The position numbers and the translations under genes were made by a program. Below are positions 1 to 8,965 of a stretch of DNA of 37,064 nucleotides, piece after piece (within the stretch, counting starts at the first letter, position 1; each line of letters opens with the position of its first letter). Source of the stretch: Verrucomicrobiales bacterium (GTDB taxonomy: Bacteria; Verrucomicrobiota; Verrucomicrobiia; Limisphaerales; F1-80-MAGS106); assembly GCA_005805305.1 (NCBI GenBank), contig SYMW01000221.1:1-37064 (forward strand), given 5' to 3'. The notes below the pieces were generated by a model. The model had not been told where the DNA came from. It worked only from the letters and a program-made list of their open reading frames with translations, and made no database searches.

Positions 1-732
1 GATGGTGCAGATGCCGGTGCGGGTGAAACCGCCCCCCGCGGACATCGGCGAGATCATTTCTCCCGGCTGCGCATTCTTAGAAATCACAACCCCGGAAAAG
101 GGCGCGCGGATAATCGTATCATCTTTTTGCTGCCCCCAGAGGTCCACTTCACGTTCCGCGACCGTCACGTCTGCGGTTTGGCGGGCCAGCCGGGCGTTCA
201 GTGATTTGGCTTCGGCAGCGATTTGATCCAATTCAGACTGGCTAACCAGTTTGTCAGCGGCCAACTGAGTGATGCGGCGCAACTCGCGTTCGGCTCGTTC
301 GAGGTTGGCCTTTGTTTCATCCAGGGCCCGGCGCGCGGACTCGTGCTGCGCCGCGGCGAGCTGAAGGCTTTTTTCCACGTTTGAGGCGTCGATTCGAGCG
401 AGGACCTGGCCCGCCTCGACTTTCATGCCTTCTTCCACGAGGACTTCCATGACTTTGCCGGAAGCTTTTGAGGAAACTGTTGCCACGCGCCGCGCGGTGA
501 CGTAGCCAGAAGCGTTGAGGACGGTTCGCTGCCCGTTCGAAAGAGACTCGGACTCGCGGACCAGGGCCGTGCGAACCGCGGCGATCTTGGGGCGGCTCGA
601 CCACCAGAATCCAAGACCGCCCAGGAGGAGCAAGGACACGAGAACCAGCGCCGGCGCTCCATAGGATCGAGGTGGGGAAGAGGCTCCGCGATCGATGCGC
701 AGATCGTCGAGGTTTGGTTTTTCTGAACTCAT
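1..732 (-). CDS. HlyD/MFP family efflux periplasmic adaptor subunit (N-terminal part; runs off the window start)
   Basis: Reading the minus strand from ATG at 732 gives MSSEKPNLDDLRIDRGASSPPRSYGAPALVLVSLLLLGGLGFWWSSRPKIAAVRTALVRESESLSNGQRTVLNASGYVTARRVATVSSKASGKVMEVLVEEGMKVEAGQVLARIDASNVEKSLQLAAAQHESARRAL..., open to the window edge. TM anchor, lipoyl-like half motif (V.EG..V.AGQVLARID) and coiled-coil hairpin are typical of MFP adaptors. Not in the supplied ORF track. Confidence 0.88.
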   Translation of the reverse strand, partial: MSSEKPNLDDLRIDRGASSPPRSYGAPALVLVSLLLLGGLGFWWSSRPKIAAVRTALVRESESLSNGQRTVLNASGYVTARRVATVSSKASGKVMEVLVEEGMKVEAGQVLARIDASNVEKSLQLAAAQHESARRALDETKANLERAERELRRITQLAADKLVSQSELDQIAAEAKSLNARLARQTADVTVAEREVDLWGQQKDDTIIRAPFSGVVISKNAQPGEMISPMSAGGGFTRTGICTI

Positions 733-968
733 GGCTGCGGAGCTGGGGCAAGCAAAGCCATTCCGGTCGTGTGGGTCAAGCTTGCGTGCTGGGGAGGGAC
801 ACAACTCGGTGCGTCCACGAGTCGTTGGCGGCAGGGATCTGTATCCGCGGCGCGGCTGTGTCGAACACCGCCCGGAGAAAGCCCGAGCGGCCCCCCCAGG
901 CTGCGGCGGGCGCTACGCAGACCGCCGCGCCACCACCGACGACCCGGGGACACTGGCGGCCCTAGGCG

Positions 969-1149
969 CATGACAGAGTTCTTCATTGGGGAGGATTGCG
1001 CTCCAATACCGTGCTTGAGTGCAAGCGATCTCATGAGACAGCCGGCGGCAGGCTCTGGGAGCGCCGGCGTCTCGCCGGCCCCTCTCGGCGCTGAATCACC
1101 CGCCACGCCGGCGGGACGCCAGCGCTCCCAGTGGAAGAATTCTGTCATG
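969..1149. repeat. REP/MITE-like element with nested inverted repeats
   Basis: Outer arms catgacagagttcttcattggg (969-990) and cccagtggaagaattctgtcatg (1127-1149) are imperfect reverse complements. Inner arms ctgggagcgccggcgtctcgccggc (1055-1079) and gccggcgggacgccagcgctcccag (1107-1131) are reverse complements with about 2 mismatches. Confidence 0.6.
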
Positions 1150-1217
1150 CACCCGGCAGACCTTGCTTAGGCTGAGATTAGTTGCGGGCCGCGCCGGGAC
1201 CCGTTAGCGTGGGCGTT

Positions 1218-2036
1218 ATGAATCCCAACCATCGGCCTACCTTGGTCGCCGCGGGCGCCTTCACGCTGATCGAACTACTCGTTGTGATCGCCATCATCGC
1301 GATTCTTGCCGGGATGCTGCTACCTGCTTTGGGCAAGGCGAAGACCAAGGCACACGGGATTTACTGCATGAACAATCTGAAGACCATGCAGCTTTCCTGG
1401 ATCATGTACACGCACGATTGGAACGATTCCACGCCGGGCAACCTCTGGAATCAAAAGATACCGGACAATTGGGTCTCGGGATGGCTGGACTTCAGTGACA
1501 ACAACGTGGACAACACGAATCTGCTGTTGATCTTGGATCCGAGGTACGCGCAGCTTGGCGTCTACAACGGAAAAACTCCCGGCGCCTATAAATGCCCGGC
1601 CGACCGGATCCAGGTGAAGAACGGGGGGGTGCTGAGGCCGCGGGTTCGAAGCATCTCGATGAACGGCTGGATCGGTCCGAACGCGCCCGCATGGAATCCC
1701 GGTTTCATCACCTTTGCCAAGGTTTCCCAGATGGTGAAGATCGCACCGTCGCAGGTTCTGGTCTTCCTGGACGAGCGGGAGGATAGCATTGATGACGGCT
1801 ATTACGCGGTCAACATGGACAAGGCGGCATCGCAGCTCGTGAATTTCCCCGGCAGCTTTCATAACAAGGCCGGGGGGGTGAGCTTTGCCGATGGCCACAC
1901 CGAGATCCACCGTTGGGTTGATCCGCGGACCACACCACCATTCAAGAAGGGAACCAAGTACGAGTTCACCTCGATGAAGAACAACCTCGATCTCGGATGG
2001 CTTCAGGATCACGCGACCGCGCCGATCAAGGACTGA
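1218..2036 (+). CDS. Prepilin-type N-terminal cleavage/methylation domain protein (type II pseudopilin-like)
   Basis: [45 protein letters not shown]: class III prepilin signal; C-terminal [11 protein letters not shown] (H-X9-DG-like end). Confidence 0.9.
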   Translation: MNPNHRPTLVAAGAFTLIELLVVIAIIAILAGMLLPALGKAKTKAHGIYCMNNLKTMQLSWIMYTHDWNDSTPGNLWNQKIPDNWVSGWLDFSDNNVDNTNLLLILDPRYAQLGVYNGKTPGAYKCPADRIQVKNGGVLRPRVRSISMNGWIGPNAPAWNPGFITFAKVSQMVKIAPSQVLVFLDEREDSIDDGYYAVNMDKAASQLVNFPGSFHNKAGGVSFADGHTEIHRWVDPRTTPPFKKGTKYEFTSMKNNLDLGWLQDHATAPIKD

Positions 2037-2290
2037 CTTCGGACAGACGAGGAGTCAAACGGAGGAGTGGTGGCATCAGGAGACGGGGATGTCGTGCGCG
2101 TTCGCGTCGAGTGGGCGTGGCCCTCTGAAATAGCCTGAAACCACTTGTCTAGGAATCCTGTCTTTAGAGTATGCCCGATTGTTTCAAACCTAAAGACCGG
2201 GAATTGTCACATTGCCATCGCACTGAGATCAACCCCAATTCGGGCCGCAAACGAACGCTGAAAAACGGTAAACTCATTCCCATCCATTCC

Positions 2291-2860
2291 ATGAACAAGC
2301 TTCTCTCCCTCATCACTTTTGCGGTGCTGCTCGCCTCAACTCCCGCCGCCAGCGCCCAATCAGCCGCGCGTGCCGCTTCGACAGGCGGCAACAGCCCTCA
2401 CGAGACCACGAGCGCCGTCATCGATGGCAATCGCGTCACGATCACGTACGGCCGTCCCTTTACGAAGGCGCCCAAGACAGGCGAGGTGCGCAAGATTTGG
2501 GGTGGATTGGTGCCCTACGGCAAGCCTTGGCGGATGGGCGCGGACGAGGCGACGCTGCTTTTGACGCAGCAAACCATAGAACTTGGAGGCCTGACCGTTC
2601 CGGCCGGCGCGTACACTCTCTACATGATCCCTGAAGAGTCCGGCGCGTCCAAACTGGCTATCAGCAAGAAAGTTGGCCAGTGGGGAGTTCCCGTGGATGA
2701 AAAAAATGATTTGGGGCGTGTGGATCTAACCAAGGCGGCCAGCACGGCCGCTCCCGATCAGTTCACGATCGCCGTGCAAAAGAATCCGTCCGGCGGTGGG
2801 CTCATCAAGCTATCGTGGGAAAACGCGGAATACTCCGTCGCGTTTGCCGTGAAAAAATGA
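2291..2860 (+). CDS. DUF2911 domain-containing secreted protein
   Basis: Signal peptide MNKLLSLITFAVLLASTPAASAQ, then SPHETTSAVIDGNRVTITYGRPFTKAPKTGEVRKIWGGLVPYGKPWRMGADEATLL...GAYTLYMIPEE, the DUF2911 signature. Confidence 0.85.
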   Translation: MNKLLSLITFAVLLASTPAASAQSAARAASTGGNSPHETTSAVIDGNRVTITYGRPFTKAPKTGEVRKIWGGLVPYGKPWRMGADEATLLLTQQTIELGGLTVPAGAYTLYMIPEESGASKLAISKKVGQWGVPVDEKNDLGRVDLTKAASTAAPDQFTIAVQKNPSGGGLIKLSWENAEYSVAFAVKK

Positions 2861-3106
2861 CGGGCCCTTCATTGGCCTCAAGGACATAACGCACGTGCTT
2901 CCTCCGCCACTGGAAACCGCGAACGGGCTGAGTCGCGGATTTCTCTGCTTATTATCGCGGGGCAAGCATTATCACCCCGAATTATGGTAGGGCATGGAGT
3001 CCTTCGCACCCTCGGACGCTCCCATCGAGGGGAGGGCGGCGTTGCGTCCCCGCGGTTCCTTGCCAGGACTTCAACAGGGACGCCTGTCCACGAGCGTCTG
3101 GCGCGA

Positions 3107-5623
3107 ATGAGACTGCGTCTTCGGTTAGGGGTTCTGGCGGTTTTGGGGGCATGGCCGGCGCTGGCGGTTTCGAGCGCTTTGGCGAGCGAGACGATCCCCG
3201 CTTCTCCCGCCGCGATTCTGCAGGAGATTCGCTCTTTCGGCACGCTGGCCACCGTGCTGCATATTGCCGCCCATCCGGATGACGAAAACACGGCTCTCAT
3301 CACCTATTTCGCCCGAGGCAGGGGCTGTCGCACGGCGTACTTGTCGCTCACGCGCGGAGACGGAGGTCAGAACGAGATCGGAAGGGAATTTGATGAAAAA
3401 CTCGGACTGGCTCGCACGCAGGAATTGCTTGCCGCTCGGAAGCTGGACGGCGGCCGGCAGTTCTTCACGCGCGCGATTGATTTTGGTTTCTCGAAAACGC
3501 CTGAGGAAACGCTGCGGTTTTGGGATCGAGACCTGGTGCTGGCCGATGTCGTTCGCATCATCCGCCAGTTCCAGCCTGACGTGATCGTGACTCGATTCCC
3601 GATCCCGCCCGGCAGTGGCGGCCACGGACATCACACCGCCTCTGGCATTCTTGGAGTCGAAGCGTTCAAGCTGGCGGGTGATCCGAAGGCTTATCCAGAT
3701 CAACAAGCTCAGGGGCTGAAGCCGTGGCAAGCCAAGCGCGTGGCGTGGAATGGCGGGGGAGGAGGCCGCGGCGGTGGAGCGTTAACGGGGCCTGTTTTGA
3801 GCATGGACATCGGAGGCAACGACCCCGTGACGGGTGAACCGCTGGGCGCGATTGCCGGGCGCAGCCGAGCCATGCACATCACTCAAGGGTTCGGCAATTT
3901 CGGAGGCCGGGGCGGAGGCGGGCCGAACATCCAAACTTTCACGGTGTTGGGTGGCGAGCCTGCCGCGAAGGATCTTCTGGACGGGGTTGACACGACGTGG
4001 GCTCGTGTTTCGGGAGGCTCTGAAATCGGGTCGCTCGTTGACAACGCCATCGCTGATTTCAAGGCTGAAAACCCGGCGGCGAGCGTCCCGACGCTGCTCC
4101 GCATACGAACGAAACTTGCGGCGCTTGGCTCTGATCGGCTGGTTCAAGACAAGCGCGCGCAGCTGGACCGAATCCTGCAAGCTTGTTTGGGGCTTGAGAT
4201 CGAGACCGTTGTCCCGCGCGCCGAAGTGGCTCCCGGGGAGTCGATCAGTGTGCGTCAATCCGTTTCGTTGCGCGCGGATTTCGGAGTGACTTGGGTCGAG
4301 ACGCGCACCGGTCCGCGCTCCACGCCGTTGGCGGCCGGGCACACGTTGCGTCCTGGCATTCCACGAACCTCGGAAGGTTTGTTGGAGACGCCGGAGGACG
4401 CCTTGCCCACGCAGCCTTACTGGCTGCGCCAGGAGAGCGGCGGTTTCATTTTTAAAGTGGAAGATCCAAACCTTATTGGCCGGCCGGAAAATCCTCCGGT
4501 CTTTTCTCTGGACGCAGTGTTCGAAGTCGGGGGGCAAACACTCGTGATCAGCAGCGAGCCCGTGACTTTGGAGAACGCAGGTAAGCGGGAGCGGCGGCGG
4601 AGGGTGGATGTAGTCCCTCCCGTGTCGCTGCGATTCGGATCAGACGTGCTGTTGTTTGCTCCGGGGGCCACTCGATCCGTGATTGTTGAGGTCGAGGCGG
4701 CACGGTCGGGACTTGTTGGAGAAGTCAAGATCGAGCCGCTCGCCGGATGGACGGTCGCGCCGTCGTCGCGGCCTTTGCAAATATCGCGTGCTGGCGACAA
4801 GAGGCGGGTTGAATTCTTGGTGACTGCTCCGAGCAAGCCCGCTTCCGCTCGGTTGACGGCGAGTGCCATGGTGAATGGGAAGCGATTCTCCAATCAACGA
4901 ATCGTGATTGAGTATCCGCATCTGCCACTGCTGTTGCTGCAGCCAGCCGCGACGGCGCGTGCTGTGTGCCTGGAGGTGGCGGTGAGGGGTAAAACCGCGG
5001 GATATCTGCCTGGAGCCGGAGACGACACTATCCAGGCTTTGGAGCAGCTTGGTTACTCAGTCCGAACCCTCTCGGGAACCAATTTGACGCTCGAGTCCCT
5101 TCGCGGCTTGGATGTCGTCGTGGTGGGGGTGCGCGCCTTTAACGAGCGCAAGGATCTGGCGGAGAGCGTCACCAATCTGTTCGGTTATGCCGAGGGGGGC
5201 GGGACTGTGGTGGTGCAGTATAATCGGCCCACGGGGTTGAGTGCTTCAACCCTGGGGCCGTACCCGCTCTCCATCCAAGGGTCCGCGCCGCAATGGCGAG
5301 TCACCGATGAAAGGGCGCCCGTGACGTTTCTAGCCCCGGAGCACCCGGCGTTGACGACTCCTAATCGCATCGTTGAGTCCGATTTCGATGGTTGGTTCCA
5401 GGAGCGAGGCGCCTATTTTCCGAGCAATTGGGACAAGGCACGTTACGAGTCCCTGCTCGCCATGTCGGATCCCGGAGAGGCACCTTTACGAAGCGGGATT
5501 CTGATCGCCAGGCATGGCAAGGGCCACTATGTGTACACGGGATTGGCCTTCTTTCGCCAGCTCCCTCAAGGCGTGCCCGGGGCTTACCGGTTGTTTGCGA
5601 ACCTTCTTTCACTCGGCAAATGA
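3107..5623 (+). CDS. Large secreted PIG-L (LmbE-like) family deacetylase with C-terminal glutamine-amidotransferase-like region
   Basis: Signal peptide MRLRLRLGVLAVLGAWPALAVSSALA; Zn motif HIAAHPDDENTALITYFARGRG plus GHGHHTASG; C-terminal region LEQLGYSVRTLSGTNLTLESLRGLDVVVVGVRAFNERKDL... resembles the GATase-like fold of large PIG-L proteins. Confidence 0.83.
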   Translation: MRLRLRLGVLAVLGAWPALAVSSALASETIPASPAAILQEIRSFGTLATVLHIAAHPDDENTALITYFARGRGCRTAYLSLTRGDGGQNEIGREFDEKLGLARTQELLAARKLDGGRQFFTRAIDFGFSKTPEETLRFWDRDLVLADVVRIIRQFQPDVIVTRFPIPPGSGGHGHHTASGILGVEAFKLAGDPKAYPDQQAQGLKPWQAKRVAWNGGGGGRGGGALTGPVLSMDIGGNDPVTGEPLGAIAGRSRAMHITQGFGNFGGRGGGGPNIQTFTVLGGEPAAKDLLDGVDTTWARVSGGSEIGSLVDNAIADFKAENPAASVPTLLRIRTKLAALGSDRLVQDKRAQLDRILQACLGLEIETVVPRAEVAPGESISVRQSVSLRADFGVTWVETRTGPRSTPLAAGHTLRPGIPRTSEGLLETPEDALPTQPYWLRQESGGFIFKVEDPNLIGRPENPPVFSLDAVFEVGGQTLVISSEPVTLENAGKRERRRRVDVVPPVSLRFGSDVLLFAPGATRSVIVEVEAARSGLVGEVKIEPLAGWTVAPSSRPLQISRAGDKRRVEFLVTAPSKPASARLTASAMVNGKRFSNQRIVIEYPHLPLLLLQPAATARAVCLEVAVRGKTAGYLPGAGDDTIQALEQLGYSVRTLSGTNLTLESLRGLDVVVVGVRAFNERKDLAESVTNLFGYAEGGGTVVVQYNRPTGLSASTLGPYPLSIQGSAPQWRVTDERAPVTFLAPEHPALTTPNRIVESDFDGWFQERGAYFPSNWDKARYESLLAMSDPGEAPLRSGILIARHGKGHYVYTGLAFFRQLPQGVPGAYRLFANLLSLGK

Positions 5624-5772
5624 AGGGTTTCCCGCCGCCCGACCAACTGCCAGGCACTGAGCCTCCCGGAGTGCCTGGTTTCCGCACCTGGGGCGGCCTG
5701 TACCTTTTCGTCTTCGGTTGGTTTGTTGTCGGGGTCTTGCTGCTGGCCCTATTCACGCGTGTGTTTTCATGA
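5620..5772 (+). CDS. 50-aa single-TM small protein of unknown function
   Basis: MKGFPPPDQLPGTEPPGVPGFRTWGGLYLFVFGWFVVGVLLLALFTRVFS; ATGA overlaps with both the upstream gene (5620-5623) and the downstream gene (5769-5772). Subset of track ORF 5392..5772. Confidence 0.6.
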   Translation: MKGFPPPDQLPGTEPPGVPGFRTWGGLYLFVFGWFVVGVLLLALFTRVFS

Positions 5773-7469
5773 ACCCACTGGACTGGGTGGTGCTGCTGGG
5801 AACCATGCTGGGCATTGCGGCCTACGGGACGTGGCGCACGCGCCACACGGATCACCTAGACACTTATCTCAAGGGGGACAGCGCGACAAAATGGGGCACG
5901 ATTGGCCTCTCTGTCATGGCGACTCAGGCAAGCACGATCACTTACCTGTCGTTGCCTGGGCAGGCTTATGAGAATGGCATCGCCTTCATCCAAAACTATT
6001 TTGGGCTGCCCCTGGCGCTGATCATTGTCTGCGCCGTATTCCTGCCGATTTATCGCAAGCTCGGCGTGTACACCGCTTACGAGTACCTCGGGAAGAGGTT
6101 CGACTCGAAAACACGGCTGCTTGGGGCCTGTCTCTTCCTTTTGCAGCGGGGCGTTCAAAGCGGCGTGACGATCTACGCGCCGGCGATCATTCTCTCGAGC
6201 GTCCTGGGATGGCAGCTTGATTTGACGATCATTTTCACTGGGGTCGTCGTGATCGTTTACACCGTGACCGGCGGGAGCGCGGCCGTGAGCCTGACTCAGA
6301 AATGGCAGATGGCGGTGATTTTCGGGGGCATGGTCACGGCATTCGTGATCCTTCTGACCAAGCTGCCCCCTGGGGCCACGGAGATGGCCGGGGCGATGGG
6401 GAAGCTGCAGGCGGTCGATTTCTCCATCGATCCGGACAAGCGGTACACGTTTTGGAGCGGGCTTTTCGGAGGTTTGTTCCTGTCTCTCTCGTATTTCGGA
6501 ACGGATCAGTCCCAGGTGCAGCGCTACATTGGCGGCGGCGGTCTGCGTGAAGGGCGGCTCGGGCTGATGTTCAATGCCATGCTGAAGATCCCGATGCAGT
6601 TTTTCATCGTGATGCTCGGTGCGCTTCTGTTTGTGTTCTTCCAGTTCCAGCCGGAGACGCCGGTGTTCTTCAATCGTGCCGAATGGCAGCGTCACTTGGA
6701 AGGCGCGGATGGCGCCAAGTTCAGCGAGCTCGACAAGAAGCACGCGGAGCTGCATCGCGCGAAGCGGGAAAAGATCGAGGCATGGATGTTGGCGCGGGCG
6801 AGCGGCGACTCGCGAGCCAAGTCCGCTGCCCGGGAGGAGATGGTTACCGCTCAAGCGGCCGTGGATGCGGTGCGAGGGGAAGCCAAGAACGCGCTCCTCC
6901 AGGCGAACCCCCGCGCGAAAGTGAAGGATTCGGATTATGTATTCATCACGTTCATACTTTCGCAATTGCCGCACGGCGTGATCGGATTGCTGCTCGCAGT
7001 CATGTTTGCGTCAGCTCTGTCCTCCAAGGCGGGAGAATTGAACGCCTTGGGGACAACCAGCACCATCGATCTGTGGCGATCCTTGCGCCCTTTGGCGGCC
7101 CACGACGAGGCGAGAAACGTGCGGGCTGCGAAATGGTTCACGGCCTTTTGGGGACTCTTTGCGATGGGCTTCGCGTTGAGCGCGAGTTTTGCCGAGAATC
7201 TGATCGAGGCTCTGAATATCATCGCGTCGATCTTCTACGGCGTCATGCTGGGGATATTCCTGGTGGCCTTTTTCTTCAAACGCGTCGGCGGATCGGCGGT
7301 GTTTTTCGCCGCGATTGCCGCGCAAGCGCTCGTGATCGCGATGTATTTTTCGCTGAACATCGGATATCTTTGGTACAATCTCATCGGATGTGGCGCTTGT
7401 GTCGCCTTTAGCTTGGCGTTGCAGGCTGTCCTGGGATCCAGGGATCAGCCCGTGGAGCGAAATTCCTGA
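5769..7469 (+). CDS. Sodium:solute symporter (SSS) family transporter
   Basis: Multi-TM protein MNPLDWVVLLGTMLGIAAYGTWRTRHTDHLDTYLKGDSATKWGTIGLSVMATQASTITYLSLPGQAY...YFGTDQSQVQRYIGGGGLREGRLG; SSS core motifs; ATG overlaps the preceding stop. Confidence 0.9.
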   Translation: MNPLDWVVLLGTMLGIAAYGTWRTRHTDHLDTYLKGDSATKWGTIGLSVMATQASTITYLSLPGQAYENGIAFIQNYFGLPLALIIVCAVFLPIYRKLGVYTAYEYLGKRFDSKTRLLGACLFLLQRGVQSGVTIYAPAIILSSVLGWQLDLTIIFTGVVVIVYTVTGGSAAVSLTQKWQMAVIFGGMVTAFVILLTKLPPGATEMAGAMGKLQAVDFSIDPDKRYTFWSGLFGGLFLSLSYFGTDQSQVQRYIGGGGLREGRLGLMFNAMLKIPMQFFIVMLGALLFVFFQFQPETPVFFNRAEWQRHLEGADGAKFSELDKKHAELHRAKREKIEAWMLARASGDSRAKSAAREEMVTAQAAVDAVRGEAKNALLQANPRAKVKDSDYVFITFILSQLPHGVIGLLLAVMFASALSSKAGELNALGTTSTIDLWRSLRPLAAHDEARNVRAAKWFTAFWGLFAMGFALSASFAENLIEALNIIASIFYGVMLGIFLVAFFFKRVGGSAVFFAAIAAQALVIAMYFSLNIGYLWYNLIGCGACVAFSLALQAVLGSRDQPVERNS

Positions 7470-8245
7470 TGCCATTGAACCCGGTGATCGCTTTTGGCCA
7501 GCAGCCATGCGGATTTTTTCCGCGCCGGTTCCTGTTCGCCAAAATCCAGACAGCGAAACGGCTGCGGGCCGAGCTGGGAGGTGAGATCGTGTTTTTTGTC
7601 CACGATAGCGATCATGATCCACGCGAGACGCGCACTCTTGTGCGCCATCGCGCCACCAACGAACTGGCGATCCTCAATTTCGCTGTTGAGAACAAGATCC
7701 AGCGAAAATATTCTCCGCTGTTTCTCAAGCGTCTCGCGCCGGGCTGGCAAGCCAGGACAGGGTCTCAGCTTCCGAACTACGTGGATCGCAGGCTCATCGC
7801 AATCTTCGAGCAGGTGCGTCAGGCTGACGTGGCGCAGTTCTGCCTTGAAATGTATCGGCGGATGGGGCTTCTCGAGGGGATACGAATTGTGCGTTCGAGC
7901 GATCCCACCGTGCGTGCGGCGGCCTGCGATGTGCCGGAATTCTTCGTCGATGTGCCGCACGAAGGGGAGGTCGTGCGGGCTCGGTGCGTGAATGGCGCGC
8001 TCCAACTGCACGCGGGAGGTGAATTTTTCGTGACGCTGCCTGGGTCCACATTTCACAAGACTCAAGTCACGCCAACCCGGGACACGCGCTTGCGCTGGAT
8101 GCAATCCGTGCTCCGTTGCACGCATTACGTGGCGGGCGCCGGCGAGCAGCTTTATCTCCGGCGGGAAGAGACCCCTGAAATTCAGTTTGTCTGCCGCGAT
8201 GCCATCGAACGACCCGATGAAGCCCACACCGAACTCCCCGGCTGA
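7469..8245 (+). CDS. Compact BshC-like protein (putative cysteine-adding enzyme, bacillithiol biosynthesis)
   Basis: VIAFGQQPCGFFPRRFLFAKIQTAKRLRAELGGEIVFFVHDSDHDPRET parallels the BshC N-terminal motif (TGQQ.GL..GPLYT..K...AI.LA..L....VPVFW...EDHD). Later CTHYVAGAGEQLYL parallels the BshC ..YVGGPGE.AY segment. Directly upstream of bshB-like and bshA-like genes. About 258 aa, versus ~540 aa for canonical BshC. Confidence 0.6.
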   Translation: MPLNPVIAFGQQPCGFFPRRFLFAKIQTAKRLRAELGGEIVFFVHDSDHDPRETRTLVRHRATNELAILNFAVENKIQRKYSPLFLKRLAPGWQARTGSQLPNYVDRRLIAIFEQVRQADVAQFCLEMYRRMGLLEGIRIVRSSDPTVRAAACDVPEFFVDVPHEGEVVRARCVNGALQLHAGGEFFVTLPGSTFHKTQVTPTRDTRLRWMQSVLRCTHYVAGAGEQLYLRREETPEIQFVCRDAIERPDEAHTELPG

Positions 8246-8954
8246 ACCGTTGCCGCTGCTGGCCTTCGGCGCGCATCCCGACGACATCGAATTTGGATGC
8301 GGCGGCGTCATCGCCTTGGAAACCCGGTCAGGCCGGGGCGCGCATTTGGTCGTGTGTTCAGGGGGTGAATCCGGCACGCATGGCTCCGTCGAAGAGCGTG
8401 CCGCCGAGGCGGCGAAAGCGGCCGACATCCTGGGTGCGACTTTGGAGTTCGTGAAGCTAGATGGCGACGCTCGGCTCGAATTGAAGGCTTCGCACGCCAT
8501 TCGGCTGGCATCCATCATTCGCCGGGTGCGGCCGGGCGTGGTCCTCGCGCCGAGCCTGGTCGAGAATCAGCATCCGGATCACGCGCGGCTTGGCAGGCTC
8601 GTTCGAGACGCGGCCCGGTTGGCGCGCTACGGAGGGATGGCTGAATTGAAGGCGCAACCTCCCCACGGCATCGGGCAATTGTTCTATTACGCGCTCACCG
8701 CGGAGTCTGAGCCCCGGGACATCACGCCGATATTAATCGATCTTTCCGAGGCGGGGGTTGTGGAGGATTGGATTTCGGCAATGGAGGCGCACGCGTCCCA
8801 AACCCGGGCGCGCAATTATGTCGAACTCCAGCTCCTGCGCGCCCGGCTTCGGGGAGCGGCCGCGAACGTCAGCCACGCGATAGCTTTGTATCCCAACGAT
8901 CCTCCCGTGGTTGGCGGGCTGGGATCGGTGTGCCGTGGCGCCCGGCGGTTCTGA
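8217..8954 (+). CDS. bshB1: PIG-L deacetylase, BshB1-like (N-acetylglucosaminyl-malate deacetylase)
   Basis: LLAFGAHPDDIEFGCGGVIALETRSGRGAHLVVCSGGESGTHGSVEERAAEAAKAADILG...NQHPDHARLGRLVRDAARLARYGG; adjacent to bshA. Start could also be ATG 8199 or TTG 8187. Confidence 0.8.
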   Translation: MKPTPNSPAEPLPLLAFGAHPDDIEFGCGGVIALETRSGRGAHLVVCSGGESGTHGSVEERAAEAAKAADILGATLEFVKLDGDARLELKASHAIRLASIIRRVRPGVVLAPSLVENQHPDHARLGRLVRDAARLARYGGMAELKAQPPHGIGQLFYYALTAESEPRDITPILIDLSEAGVVEDWISAMEAHASQTRARNYVELQLLRARLRGAAANVSHAIALYPNDPPVVGGLGSVCRGARRF

Positions 8955-8965
8955 TTCTGAGTTGC

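Noticed and set aside
2160-2204. Possible hairpin gtctttag...ctaaagac upstream of the DUF2911 gene
   Set aside because: 8-bp AT-rich stem with a ~20-nt loop; too weak to call a regulatory element.
6660-6950. Charged ~90-aa insertion in the SSS transporter as a fused domain
   Set aside because: Looks like a hydrophilic helical loop between TM segments; no recognisable domain, so not reported as novel.
5856-6974. 372-aa minus-strand ORF
   Set aside because: Exact antisense of the SSS transporter; charged low-complexity translation typical of a shadow ORF.
7445-8518. 357-aa minus-strand ORF over the bshC-like/bshB region
   Set aside because: Antisense to well-supported coding genes; no motifs.
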